A stretch of DNA of 64,000 bases, taken from assembly GCA_003156805.1 (NCBI GenBank), contig PMHV01000005.1, positions 1-64,000 on the forward strand, given 5' to 3'. The notes under the pieces were generated by a model. That model saw only the letters and a program-made list of their open reading frames with translations, did not search any database and was not told the origin of the DNA. The translations under genes were made by a program, and so were the position numbers. Origin of the DNA: Acidobacteriaceae bacterium. GTDB taxonomy: Bacteria; Acidobacteriota; Terriglobia; Terriglobales; Acidobacteriaceae. Positions 23,740-31,688 of the stretch are shown piece by piece (within the stretch, counting starts at the first letter, position 1; each line of letters opens with the position of its first letter).

Positions 23740-24519
23740 CTACGACTGCTTCTCCATGGTGTACGCGCTCTTGGTCCCGTGCAGCTTATCGGTGTAATCA
23801 ACCTGGATAGACTTGCCGTCCTTGGATACCGCCATGTGGGCGACTCCAACCACTTTCCCGTCCCGCTTGTCGGTCTCCTCAATCGTGTCGTTTCCGATCC
23901 GCTTCAGCGAAACCATCGTGTGGCCTGGGTCGCCCTCGATCGGATAGTCTTTGCCGTCGAACTTTGCGTCGTAGCTGTTCCCGTTCGGGTCTGACATCTT
24001 CAGCCCATCGGCCGTGCCTTTATAGGTCACGGTGAGCCCGTTGCTGGAGACGCTGTCCACCTTCGATGTGCGCCACGCTCCCGACAACGCGTGCGAACTG
24101 GCCGGTCCTGGTCCCACCCGCGTAGACGTGACCTCTCCGGTTACCGGCTGAGTTCCAGTCATATCCGTGAACTTGTCGTTCATCATCTTTCCGTCGGACG
24201 AGACGGTCTCGGTGTCGGTGAACATGACCTTCCCGTCTTTCTTGTGAATGATCTCGACCGCACTGGCATTCACCACTTTCACGGCGACCGTGTCGTAATA
24301 CGGATGCCCTGTAACCTTTTGATCGTTCCCATCGGCCTTCACCGCTACCTTCGGAACGCAGGTCAGGCACTCATACATGTTGTCGCTCAATGTGTACTTG
24401 TCAGGTTTGGTGGGGAACTTGGCCGTGTCCAGCTTGGTCAGCCAGGTTCCATCGAACGGACTCTGCGCAAACAATGTCGCGGACGCCATCAGCACCGCAG
24501 CTAATAGCAATTTTTTCAT
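23740..24519 (-). CDS. Secreted protein of unknown function
   Basis: 259 residues with a clear signal peptide (MKKLLLAAVLMASATLFAQS) and CGGAGG upstream of the ATG at 24519. The mature part is rich in Thr, Asp, Lys and Gly and appears to hold two related beta-domains: SPFDGTWLTKLDTAKFP...EIIHKKDGKVMFTDTETVSSDGK and HALSGAWRTSKVDSVSSNG...TIEETDKRDGKVVGVAHMAVSKDGKSIQV. Each begins GxW and ends KDGK(V/S) followed by a strand. Two Cys (YECLTC) are near residue 51-54. This type is frequent in Acidobacteriota without an assigned function. It lies between two DUF433 copies on the same strand, an odd place for a housekeeping gene; it may have been carried in by the rearrangement that duplicated DUF433. 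Confidence 0.75.
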   Translation of the reverse strand: MKKLLLAAVLMASATLFAQSPFDGTWLTKLDTAKFPTKPDKYTLSDNMYECLTCVPKVAVKADGNDQKVTGHPYYDTVAVKVVNASAVEIIHKKDGKVMFTDTETVSSDGKMMNDKFTDMTGTQPVTGEVTSTRVGPGPASSHALSGAWRTSKVDSVSSNGLTVTYKGTADGLKMSDPNGNSYDAKFDGKDYPIEGDPGHTMVSLKRIGNDTIEETDKRDGKVVGVAHMAVSKDGKSIQVDYTDKLHGTKSAYTMEKQS

Positions 24520-24599
24520 AAGAAACCTCCGTGTGAGATTCTGGCAGCCCAGTAGAAGGTTCGGCCCGGATTACACTTCGACGTAAATGCGCTGGGCTG

Positions 24600-24809
24600 T
24601 CAGTTGCGGGGAGCAATTGTAGCACCACCAGGCGGTTCTCCCCTTTCCGTCCCTCTCAACAGAAGGTCGAAGCCAGCCTCCTCGGCAACACGCAGCAGGT
24701 CTCCGTTGAGAAGAGTGCTCCATCCTTGCTGATACGCTGTTTTGACCTCATGACCTGAAAGGAATTTGCGAAGGGGGACTGGCGTCCCCTGATCGAACAG
24801 GATTCGCAT
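24600..24809 (-). pseudogene. DUF5615 PIN-like toxin, truncated
   Basis: The first 50 residues, MRILFDQGTPVPLRKFLSGHEVKTAYQQGWSTLLNGDLLRVAEEAGFDLLL, are a good DUF5615 start (Asp6 is the expected first PIN-like acidic residue). The protein then continues into RGTERGEPPGGATIAPRN, which does not fit; the family normally goes on with TTD(T/Q)NLxxQQN, carrying the later catalytic acidic residue. So the catalytic half is lost by deletion or frameshift. The ATG overlaps the DUF433 stop (TGATG), showing that the pair was once one operon. It is probably inactive as a nuclease. Confidence 0.75.
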
Positions 24810-25042
24810 CAGCGCGCCGCAGTCGGGAGTTGCAAGCTTTGGGCAGCGAAATCCAGAACGTCTACCACCTGTTCGCGAGTGAGACCGTCGAACATCTGCG
24901 CGATTTCGTCAATCGTGGGCCCGTCTTCCAGGTTCTCGAAAACGGCAGAGACGGGAATGCGCATGCCGCGGAATACCCAGGCACCGCTGACTTTGCCGGG
25001 GACGCTTTCGACTGCCGGGCAGGTTGACCAGTCTAGGGGCAT
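24809..25042 (-). CDS. DUF433 protein, copy 2
   Basis: 77 residues, near-identical to copy 1 up to LTR(E/K)QV, then VDVLDFAAQSLQLPTAAR. It overlaps the truncated DUF5615 gene by one base (TGATG), the usual arrangement of this antitoxin/toxin-like pair. The start has GAGGGGAG upstream and the same promoter layout as copy 1. With the partner truncated, the protein may now act only as a regulator of the shared promoter, possibly in trans on copy 1. That is a hypothesis from sequence identity. Confidence 0.87.
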   Translation of the reverse strand: MPLDWSTCPAVESVPGKVSGAWVFRGMRIPVSAVFENLEDGPTIDEIAQMFDGLTREQVVDVLDFAAQSLQLPTAAR

Positions 25043-25059
25043 TGCAGGCTCCCCTCACA

Positions 25060-25100
25060 ATAGTAAAGAACTTCTTCGGTTCTCGCAAAGGAAGCGAGAA
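25060..25100 (-). promoter_or_regulatory. Promoter of DUF433 copy 2 with palindrome
   Basis: Minus strand: -35 TTGCGA (25083-25088), spacer 17 bp, -10 TACTAT (25060-25065). Palindrome TTCTCGC-N7-GCGAGAA at 25080-25100. Hexamers and arms are identical to copy 1, while most of the spacer and loop has changed, which suggests selection on these bases. Confidence 0.6.
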
Positions 25101-25201
25101 GCGGGCCACAAGCATAAAAATGTCTGGAACTAAGGATGGTTCCAATCCAGGCTGAGGGATTGTGCCTTCGGCCTCCCCGTTCCGTAAAAATGTAGGATGC
25201 A

Positions 25202-26233
25202 ATGAAACGTCTTCCACGCAACCCAATTCGATTCGATGTGTTTAATGCATTCGCTGAGTTCGGACGCTTGGAAAAAGTCTCGCTGCGCGATCCCGTGGCA
25301 GCCACGGACGGTTTTGTGGAGCACATGCGGGCGTCGGTGCGTCGTTCAATTTCAAACGAGGCGATGCTTCACGGGGTCAGAACGGAGTCAATGTTTGAGG
25401 CCTTGGTCGTGAGCCTCGGCACGATTCAATTACTCAAGCAGGAGGATTCAGGCGAAGTTTACGCGTCCGACGAGGCTCTAAAGGTGCCAGATCTTAAGAT
25501 GATTCTGTCGGATGGATCACAGATAATGGTCGAGGTAAAGAACTTTTACCAAGCTAATGATGCGACGCAGTTGTTCGAGCTAGGCCATGAATATTTGGAG
25601 GGCCTCGATCGCTATTCGAGGATGATGGGTTGCGATCTGTTTCTAGCTATCTATTGGGCGAAGTGGAATCTTTGGACGCTGGTGCCACCAGAGGCCTTTG
25701 AGATGCAGGGAAGGAAGAAAATGATCGACCTTCCGAGTGCAATGAAGGCTAACAACATGGTGATCGTTGGCGACTACGGCATAGGTACTAAGTTTCCTCT
25801 TGTGCTGTTAATGCATGCGGACAAGACTAAGCCGCGGTCCATTGGGCCCGACCAGACTGGCGAGTTCACAATTTCAGATGTTGAGATTTACTGTGCGGGA
25901 CGTCTGATAACGGATCCTGTCGAAACGCGAATCGCCAGCTATCTCATGTTCTATGGCAAATGGGAGTACGAATCCGAGCCGAAGTTGGTGGGCGATGAAA
26001 TTGAGGCCGTTGAGCATCGCTGGACTCCTCCCGAAGATCACCAGCAAGGATTTGAAATTGTGGGCTGGCTGAGTGAAATGTTTTCTACGTTTTACAGGTT
26101 CGCAACCCAAGACGATGGCAGGCTAGCGAGACTAAAGCTCGACCTCACCACAGGTTTTCTGGGTAGGCTCATTCCTGAAGATTTTAAGGGCGCCAATCTT
26201 CCTCTTTGGCGATTCCGGCTACAGCCGCGATAG
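25202..26233 (+). CDS. Putative PD-(D/E)XK-type nuclease, family unknown
   Basis: 343 residues, cytoplasmic, no recognised family. Residues 95-113 (VPDLKMILSDGSQIMVEVK) have the spacing of a PD-(D/E)XK nuclease core: Pro96-Asp97, a beta-hairpin, then Glu111-Val-Lys113. An upstream helix with acidic residues (TESMFEALVV, Glu62/Glu66) could be the alpha-1 helix of that fold. A strand follows (CDLFLAIYWAKWNLWTLV), as in restriction-type folds. The rest is without known motifs. The gene is clearly more AT-rich and has different codon use from mqnC and others next to it, suggesting transfer. It lies between the DUF433 remnants and mqnC, with AGGATGCA before its ATG. A role in defence or DNA repair would be inference. 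Confidence 0.6.
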   Translation: MKRLPRNPIRFDVFNAFAEFGRLEKVSLRDPVAATDGFVEHMRASVRRSISNEAMLHGVRTESMFEALVVSLGTIQLLKQEDSGEVYASDEALKVPDLKMILSDGSQIMVEVKNFYQANDATQLFELGHEYLEGLDRYSRMMGCDLFLAIYWAKWNLWTLVPPEAFEMQGRKKMIDLPSAMKANNMVIVGDYGIGTKFPLVLLMHADKTKPRSIGPDQTGEFTISDVEIYCAGRLITDPVETRIASYLMFYGKWEYESEPKLVGDEIEAVEHRWTPPEDHQQGFEIVGWLSEMFSTFYRFATQDDGRLARLKLDLTTGFLGRLIPEDFKGANLPLWRFRLQPR

Positions 26234-26245
26234 CATCCCACGAAC

Positions 26246-27292
26246 CTAGTTGAGGAAGTATTGCCGGTACAACGTATCCCTCTGCGCCGGCCGAAATCCC
26301 GCGTCGCGGATGATCCTGCGCAACTCTTCTTCTGTCGTGCAGTTATTCACGCCGGCGGCCCGCACTACATTTTCTTCTAACATCACCGAGCCGACGTCGT
26401 TGCCGCCGAAGCGCAGGCCCATCTGGCAAACCTTTAAGCCTTGCGTGACCCAGCTCGATTGCACGTTGAGGAAGTTGGAAAGATAGAGGCGCGAGATGGC
26501 CAGGACTTTGAGGTATTCGACGGCGGTGGCTTCGTCCCAATGGCGGCCGCCTAGCGCGGTGTTGTGGGGCTGAAAGCTCCACGGGATGAAGGCTGTGAAG
26601 CCGCCGGTCTCTTCCTGCAAATCGTAGAGTTGCTGGAAGTGGTTGACGCGGTGCTCGTAGGTTTCGCCGACGCCGAACATCATGGTGGCGGTGGTGCGCA
26701 TACCGATCTGGTGGGCGGTGCGGTGGACGTTGATCCAGTCGCCGGTAAGGCACTTCAGGCGGGCGATTTTGTAGCGGACTTCGTCGTCGAGAATTTCGGC
26801 TCCGCCGCCGGGAATGGAATCGAGGCCGGCGTCGCGCAGGCGGAGAATCGTGTCGCGAATGCTGAGCTGGCTATATTCGGCGATGGCAATGATCTCGGAA
26901 GCGGAATAGCAGTGGAGATGAACCTGGGGAAAGCGCTGCTTGATGCCGCGCAGCATTTTCTCGTGCCAGTCGATTTTGAGGTCGGGATGCAGGCCGCCTT
27001 GCATCAGCACGCCGGTGCCGCCGAGTTCGACGGTCTCGCGGATTTTTTCGTAGATGGTGTCGAAATCGAGAATGTAGCCTTCTTTGGCCGCAGGACCCTT
27101 CAGCGGACGGTAGAAGGCGCAGAAAGTGCAGTACTCGGTGCAGAAGTTCGTGTAATTGATGTTGCGGTCGATGATGTAGGTGACCGTGCCCTCGGGATGA
27201 AGACTGCGCCTGACGGCGTCGGCTTCCATGCCGATGCCGATCAGGTCATCGGAGCGGAACAGGTCGAGGGCTTGGGGTTTGGTCAGGGACAT
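26246..27292 (-). CDS. mqnC: MqnC, dehypoxanthine futalosine cyclase (radical SAM)
   Basis: 348 residues. The radical-SAM motif CTEYCTFC (C51, C55, C58) is followed by the MqnC/MqnE/CofH-type segments ILDFDTIYEKIRETVELGGTG, LMQGGLHPDLKI, SASEIIAIAEYSQLS and GLDSIPGGGAEILDDEVR. The last fits MqnC better than CofH, and no coenzyme F420 genes are nearby. It cyclises dehypoxanthine futalosine in the futalosine route to menaquinone. The two other pathway genes found here are mqnA (28900-29736) and mqnD (35708-36595), so the pathway is supported by context. The gene is alone on its strand and converges with the putative nuclease (12 bp between the stops). Confidence 0.93.
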   Translation of the reverse strand: MSLTKPQALDLFRSDDLIGIGMEADAVRRSLHPEGTVTYIIDRNINYTNFCTEYCTFCAFYRPLKGPAAKEGYILDFDTIYEKIRETVELGGTGVLMQGGLHPDLKIDWHEKMLRGIKQRFPQVHLHCYSASEIIAIAEYSQLSIRDTILRLRDAGLDSIPGGGAEILDDEVRYKIARLKCLTGDWINVHRTAHQIGMRTTATMMFGVGETYEHRVNHFQQLYDLQEETGGFTAFIPWSFQPHNTALGGRHWDEATAVEYLKVLAISRLYLSNFLNVQSSWVTQGLKVCQMGLRFGGNDVGSVMLEENVVRAAGVNNCTTEEELRRIIRDAGFRPAQRDTLYRQYFLN

Positions 27293-27387
27293 GTGGGACT
27301 CAGAGAACCTGCTTCATTCTAGCGGAGTTTGCGGCTTGCTTCCAAACGGCTGAGCGTCGATTCGCGCTAACATATCTCGAAAATCCT

Positions 27388-28164
27388 ATGACTCAGACTG
27401 AAAACTTTGCCCGCTATCCGAGCCTGCGTGGTGCGGTGGTGTTGGTAACCGGCGGGGGCTCGGGAATTGGCGCGGCGCTTGTGGAACAGTTCGGACTCCA
27501 GGACGCGAGGGTTGCATTTCTCGACGTGGCCGACGAAGCTTCGGGCAGGCTGGTGGAAGATCTCAGATCCCGGTGCCTTCATGCGCCGGTGTTCATGCAT
27601 TGCAACCTGCTGGATATTCCAGCGCTGCGGGCTGCGGTCGCTCAGGTGGAGGCGCAGCTCGGGGCGGTGCGGGTTCTGGTCAACAACGCTGCCAGCGATG
27701 ACCGGCACAAGTTTGCGGACGTCACGCCTGAATACTGGGATGAACGGATGGCGGTGAACCTGCGACATCAGTTTTTCGCAACGCAAGCGGTGGCGCCGGG
27801 CATGGCGGCGGCCGGCGGCGGATCGGTCATCAACATGAGTTCGATCGCGTGGATGATTCCGTCAACGGGCCTGCCGGCTTATGTAACTGCCAAGGCGGGA
27901 ATCGTTGGCCTCACGCGCACACTTGCACGGGAACTTGGCGAGGCGAATATTCGCGTCAATTGCGTGCTGCCGGGCGCCATCATGACGGAACGCCAGCGGC
28001 GCATGTGGATGACGCCGGATTATCTGGCCGAGATCATGCAGCGCCAAAGCCTGAAGCGTGAACTGCTGCCGGAGGAGGTTGCGCGATTGGTATTGTTCCT
28101 GGCCGCTGACGACAGCGCGGGAATTACCAATCAGAGCTTTGTCATCGACGGGGGTTGGGTTTGA
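27388..28164 (+). CDS. Short-chain dehydrogenase/reductase (SDR)
   Basis: 258 residues, classical SDR. The Rossmann motif TGGGSGIG is at 21-28, NNAA at 99-102 and the catalytic triad is Ser151/152, Tyr165 and Lys169 (YVTAK). FLDVAD with an Asp at the end of the second strand suggests NAD(H) preference. The C-terminal NQSFVIDGGWV is typical. Substrate unknown; many members of this size act on sugars or beta-hydroxy acids. It is divergent from mqnC with about 95 bp between and has no operon partner on its strand. Confidence 0.92.
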   Translation: MTQTENFARYPSLRGAVVLVTGGGSGIGAALVEQFGLQDARVAFLDVADEASGRLVEDLRSRCLHAPVFMHCNLLDIPALRAAVAQVEAQLGAVRVLVNNAASDDRHKFADVTPEYWDERMAVNLRHQFFATQAVAPGMAAAGGGSVINMSSIAWMIPSTGLPAYVTAKAGIVGLTRTLARELGEANIRVNCVLPGAIMTERQRRMWMTPDYLAEIMQRQSLKRELLPEEVARLVLFLAADDSAGITNQSFVIDGGWV

Positions 28165-28183
28165 GTTGACGGCATGGGATGGC

Positions 28184-28792
28184 TTACTTCTTCCTATAGC
28201 GAAGATATTGAATGACTGTAATCGCAGCACCAATCACTGCTAAACCGATCAGAATGGCGAGCGCCGGTTTGTAGTATCGAGAGAAGAAACGCAGGATGTG
28301 CCGGCCATAATGGAATCCGCAGTAGGCCTCGATGAAGTAGCGAAGCCCGCGGCCGAGCACCAATGCGGCTAAGAATTTTTTTCGCGAGTACTGCATGGCG
28401 CCCGCGGCTAACAGAGACGGGAGAAATGGAAATGGCGGAGGCAGCAGGGCAGGGACAACGACTGCGCTGAATCCCCAGCGTTCAAATGCTTTGCAAACCT
28501 GGGCGGCTCTTTTTTTCGAGAGCTTGCGCTCCATAGTTTCTTTGCCGCCCTTGCGGGCCAAGCTGTAAGTGATGTAGCCGCCGATGACCGCGCCCAGCGT
28601 GGCCATCAGGGCATAGTAGGGCCACGGTTCGCGATGACGGGCGGCCAGCCAGATGGTGAGAACGTCCATGCTGCCGGTGAGCGGAACCACGGAGTTGTCG
28701 GCAAGTCCCAACAGGATGAGACCCACTCCGCCGAGATGGCGCAGTTGCCGCCAGATAGGAACTGCAAGCAGGGGATGAAGATGTGGCAGCAT
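28184..28792 (-). CDS. VTT (DedA/YqaA-like) membrane protein
   Basis: 202 residues with about five hydrophobic segments. VTT-domain landmarks: LADNSVVPLTGSMDVLTIWLA (re-entrant loop region), GAVIGGYITYSLARKGG (G-xxx-G-YxxxRxxG), ERWGFSAVVVPALLPPPFPFLPSLLAAGAMQYSRKKFL (the second re-entrant loop with the PxP motif) and GRGLRYFIEAYCG. DedA-family proteins flip lipids such as undecaprenyl phosphate or phospholipids in some bacteria; assigning that here is family-based. It faces mqnA head to tail on the minus strand with about 100 bp between. Confidence 0.85.
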   Translation of the reverse strand: MLPHLHPLLAVPIWRQLRHLGGVGLILLGLADNSVVPLTGSMDVLTIWLAARHREPWPYYALMATLGAVIGGYITYSLARKGGKETMERKLSKKRAAQVCKAFERWGFSAVVVPALLPPPFPFLPSLLAAGAMQYSRKKFLAALVLGRGLRYFIEAYCGFHYGRHILRFFSRYYKPALAILIGLAVIGAAITVIQYLRYRKK

Positions 28793-28861
28793 TCTTTTTT
28801 GAAGTTTGGAGGAATCTACGTGCCAAGCATGAGATGCGCGAAACGATGCTTGTGTTCAACA

Positions 28862-28906
28862 ATGCTGCGTTAGACGATGCTGCGCTAAACGATGCTCCGC
28901 TAAACA
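28862..28906 (-). repeat. 15-bp tandem repeat, 3 copies, across the mqnA stop codon
   Basis: Units ATGCTGCGTTAGACG, ATGCTGCGCTAAACG and ATGCTCCGCTAAACA at 28862, 28877 and 28892. On the minus strand each carries TTTAG or a variant, and the mqnA stop (28900-28902) lies in the third. The number of copies does not change the protein as the stop is in the copy nearest the gene. Confidence 0.75.
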
Positions 28907-29736
28907 AGTGCCGCTTTCGCGGCTTCTAGAAAGCAAATCTGCGGCGCGGAAGGCAGAGCACCGATCTCTGCCGCATAACGATAAAACAGTTGCAGACCGT
29001 CGAGGCAGCCGGCGTCGAGCTGATAGTGGATATTTTCCGTCAGATAACTGCGGACGCCGGCTTCGCCGATATGCAAACGCGGCGCCCACTCGCGAGCGAT
29101 CGCGTCGAGGCTTTCGGGACGAAGTCCGTGATCGCGGGATTGCTGAAATATCGCCGGCAAATCGAGCGCAGAATCGGCCTCCTGCAGGGCTTGCCCGCAA
29201 ATCGCCCAGAAGGCGAAAACGAAGGGCTTGCCGGTGTGGCGAATCCACTCTTCGGCGAGGTCGAGAGTGTGATAGCGGGAGCGGTCGATTTGCAACGCGG
29301 GATCGCCGATCACGAGTGCGGCGTCGTGCTGGGCGAGCATCTTTTCGATATCCGGCTCCATCGCGCTGAAAACTCTTCCGCCGCCCAGCCATTTTTCAAA
29401 CAAGACTTTGGCCAAAGCCACCGAGGTCATCGAGGAGGTGTCGAGCGCCACGCTGCGGATTTCTTCCACGGGCACTTTGCTGACCAGAAGAATGGAACGA
29501 ACGGCGCGGCGCGAAGCGATGGCTACGCCGGGAAGCACATGCAGCCCGGGAATCTGCGCGTAGGCTGCGGCCGGGATGATGCCAATGTCGGCGGCTCCGG
29601 CTTCAAGCGACCGGGCGCAGTCTGAAGGCAGCGTGTAAGAAATCTCGAATTTGCTGCCTATGTTGCCGTGTTCGAAATCCCACATCAGCGGAGCGGTGTT
29701 GAGGTAGGAAATGGCCGAAATGCGCAGACGTCTCAT
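28900..29736 (-). CDS. mqnA: MqnA, chorismate dehydratase
   Basis: 278 residues, MqnA/MqnD fold of the periplasmic-binding-protein type but cytoplasmic. Hallmarks: ISYLNTAPLMWDFEHG at the N-terminus (SYLN.xP is the MqnA signature), ADIGIIPAAAYAQIPGL, IRSVALDTSSMTSVALAKVLF, AALVIGDPALQ, TGKPFVFAFWAICG and ENIHYQLDAGCLDGLQLFYRYA. It converts chorismate to 3-(1-carboxyvinyl)oxybenzoate, the first step of the futalosine route. It is about 1.6 kb from mqnC and on the same strand, but separated by an SDR on the other strand. Confidence 0.95.
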   Translation of the reverse strand: MRRLRISAISYLNTAPLMWDFEHGNIGSKFEISYTLPSDCARSLEAGAADIGIIPAAAYAQIPGLHVLPGVAIASRRAVRSILLVSKVPVEEIRSVALDTSSMTSVALAKVLFEKWLGGGRVFSAMEPDIEKMLAQHDAALVIGDPALQIDRSRYHTLDLAEEWIRHTGKPFVFAFWAICGQALQEADSALDLPAIFQQSRDHGLRPESLDAIAREWAPRLHIGEAGVRSYLTENIHYQLDAGCLDGLQLFYRYAAEIGALPSAPQICFLEAAKAALV

Positions 29737-29956
29737 TGCTCGTCGATTCTAGCAGAGCGGCGTTTTCAACAGCCCCCTGTGACGGCTTCCCTTGACACCG
29801 GTTTCCGGCAGCGATTACAGTCCGCGAGTTCGGCAAGACGCTTGGACGCCGCGGTCCGTTATTCGCGCGATCTGACTTGTGCGAGCTGATTCGAGCGATG
29901 CGCCCATCGCGGTTGCGCATCCTCGAAAGTTGTGGGCGAGGATTGGAGTGAATGCT

Positions 29957-31120
29957 GTGTCTAACGCCGTCGCTGTTTCCCCTTCTGCTACGCATCTCCT
30001 CGAGTGGCTTGGCCTTTGGCTTACCCCCGGACTGGGGCCGACCAGAGCACGCAAGCTGGTGGAGCATCTGGGCACACCCGAAGCGGTTTTCCGCGCCTCG
30101 CTCACCGAACTCGAAAGCGCTGGAATTCAAGCGGTGTCGGCGCAATCAATCGCCACGGGGAAATCAGCAGAGTTGGCGCGCGAGGAGATTGCGCGAGTCG
30201 CTGGGGCAGGCGCGACTTTGCTTTCGCTCGACGACCCTTCTTATCCTCCGCGTTTGAAGGAAATCTACGATCCGCCGTTAGTTCTCTACGTGCGTGGGGC
30301 GGCTGAAGTGTTGGTGCGGCCGGGTCTCGCGGTGGTGGGCACGCGCCATCCCACGCCGTATGGCTCAGGAATGGCGGAGCGGCTGGCGTGCGACCTGGCG
30401 GCGCAGGGACTGGTCATTATTAGTGGCATGGCGCGAGGCGTAGACACGGCTGCACATCGGGGCGCAATCTCGGCCAAAGGCAAGACGGTTGCCGTTTTCG
30501 GCACGGGCGTGGATGTGATCTATCCCAAAGAAAATTCTCGTTTGGCCGAGCAGATTCTGGCGCTGGGAGGCGCGATTATTTCGGAGTTTCCGTTGGGGAC
30601 ATTTGCCGCGCCGCAGAATTTTCCCATCCGCAACCGGATACTCAGCGGCATGGCGGTGGGCGTGCTGGTGGTCGAAGCAGCGGAATATTCCGGCACGCGC
30701 ATCACGGCGCGCTGCGCGCTCGAGCAAAATCGCGACGTGTTCGCCGTTCCGGGCAACGTCACCAACAAGAATTCCTGGGGGCCGAACACGCTGATCAAGC
30801 AGGGCGCGAAGCTGGTGGCCACATGGGAAGACGTATGGGAAGATCTGCCGGCGTCAGTGAAACTTGCGCTGACGCCGCCGCCGGGGCCTGAATCCGGGAG
30901 CGGCTCGTCGGCATCTCTATTTCCAGACGAAGGGCTTCCGCCCCACGAGAAGCGAATCCTGGGCCTGCTCAAGGCCGACGAAGCCACGCACATCGATGAA
31001 ATCGTGGAACGTCTGGAGACGGAATTGTCTTCTTCAGAAATCTTTGCGGCGTTGTTTGAGCTGGAGCTGAACGGCAAGGTGCGGCAGATGCCGGGGAAGA
31101 ATTTTGTGAAGAGCTTTTGA
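29957..31120 (+). CDS. dprA: DNA-processing protein DprA
   Basis: About 387 residues. A GTG at 29957 with GGAG eight nt upstream is taken as start; in-frame codons exist from 29879 but encode no conserved sequence. Domains: SAM-like N-terminal helices (LTPGLGPTRARKLVEHLG), then the Rossmann-like DprA core: YPPRLKEIYDPPLVLYVRG, VVGTRHPTPYGSGMAERLA, ISGMARGVDTAAHRGAI, AVFGTGVDVIYPKENSRLA, SEFPLGTFAAPQNFPIRNRI, DVFAVPGNV. A winged-helix DprA C-terminal domain follows (IDEIVERLETELSSSEIF...). DprA loads RecA on single-stranded DNA that enters in natural transformation. The neighbouring topA gene on the same strand is frequent next to dprA. Confidence 0.95.
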   Translation: MSNAVAVSPSATHLLEWLGLWLTPGLGPTRARKLVEHLGTPEAVFRASLTELESAGIQAVSAQSIATGKSAELAREEIARVAGAGATLLSLDDPSYPPRLKEIYDPPLVLYVRGAAEVLVRPGLAVVGTRHPTPYGSGMAERLACDLAAQGLVIISGMARGVDTAAHRGAISAKGKTVAVFGTGVDVIYPKENSRLAEQILALGGAIISEFPLGTFAAPQNFPIRNRILSGMAVGVLVVEAAEYSGTRITARCALEQNRDVFAVPGNVTNKNSWGPNTLIKQGAKLVATWEDVWEDLPASVKLALTPPPGPESGSGSSASLFPDEGLPPHEKRILGLLKADEATHIDEIVERLETELSSSEIFAALFELELNGKVRQMPGKNFVKSF

Positions 31121-31618
31121 GCTGCGAGTTGCGGGCTGCGAGCTTCGACAGAGCCGGGATACCGTTAAGGAGGAGAAGTGAAAGATTTTAAGGAGCTCAA
31201 GGTACGGAGCAAAGCTCACGAAGTGACGTTGGCCGTCTATGAACAGACGCGTCGGTTTCCGAAAGAAGAGCTGTACGGATTGACCAGTCAGATCAGGCGT
31301 TCGGCAGCTTCAGTTGGCGCGAACATCGCCGAAGGCTGTGGCAGGCGTTCCGACGGAGAGATGTGCCGTTTTCTGCAGATCGCATACGGCTCGGCGACCG
31401 AGCTTGAATATCATCTGTTGCTCGCACGCGACTTGCACTTGCTGGAGGATGGGAGATTTCAGTCAATGGCAGGTCAGGTGGATGAGGTGCAACGCATGCT
31501 GACTGCGCTGATTCAGCGCGTTAGATCCGTTTCCACCGTCGGACTTGTACCTCGTAGGGAACCCGCCAACCGAGCCGATTCTAACCCCCAGCCCGGAGCT
31601 CGCAGCTCGAAGCTTTCA
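31119..31618. repeat. Inverted word-repeat pair bracketing the four-helix-bundle gene
   Basis: Left arm 31119-31147 (GAGCTGCGAGTTGCGGGCTG...) and right arm 31589-31618, which reads as its reverse complement at 17 of 20 core positions (GAGCTGCGAGCTCCGGGCTG). The left arm overlaps the dprA stop codon; the right arm is translated as the last residues of the four-helix-bundle protein. The gene at 31178-31627 lies between them. Confidence 0.6.
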
Positions 31619-31627
31619 GGCCGGTAA
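31178..31627 (+). CDS. Four-helix-bundle protein (S23 / 23S rRNA IVP family)
   Basis: 149 residues. KELKVRSKAHEVTLAVYEQTRRFPKEELYGLTSQIRRSAASVGANIAEGCGR is the family signature (W/V-xxAxxL...YxxTxxFPxxExYGLxxQ-RRAxxSVxxNIAEG). The protein folds as a four-helix bundle forming a pentamer. Relatives are found as genes in 23S rRNA intervening sequences and as free-standing copies; function is unknown. The family part ends near residue 120, and the tail (PANRADSNPQPGARSSK...) is encoded by the right arm of an inverted word-repeat, so it has probably been altered by the repeat. AGGAGAAGTG precedes the start codon region. Confidence 0.87.
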   Translation: MKDFKELKVRSKAHEVTLAVYEQTRRFPKEELYGLTSQIRRSAASVGANIAEGCGRRSDGEMCRFLQIAYGSATELEYHLLLARDLHLLEDGRFQSMAGQVDEVQRMLTALIQRVRSVSTVGLVPRREPANRADSNPQPGARSSKLSGR

Positions 31628-31688
31628 CTTGTTGCCGCCGTCGCATTCGTGCTAGCTTCAAAACAAAATCTGAAGAACTGAGGGAACA

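Noticed and set aside
28856-29392. Open frame of 178 codons, minus, over mqnA
   Set aside because: Shadow of mqnA in another frame; Arg/Ser/Ala-rich without motifs.
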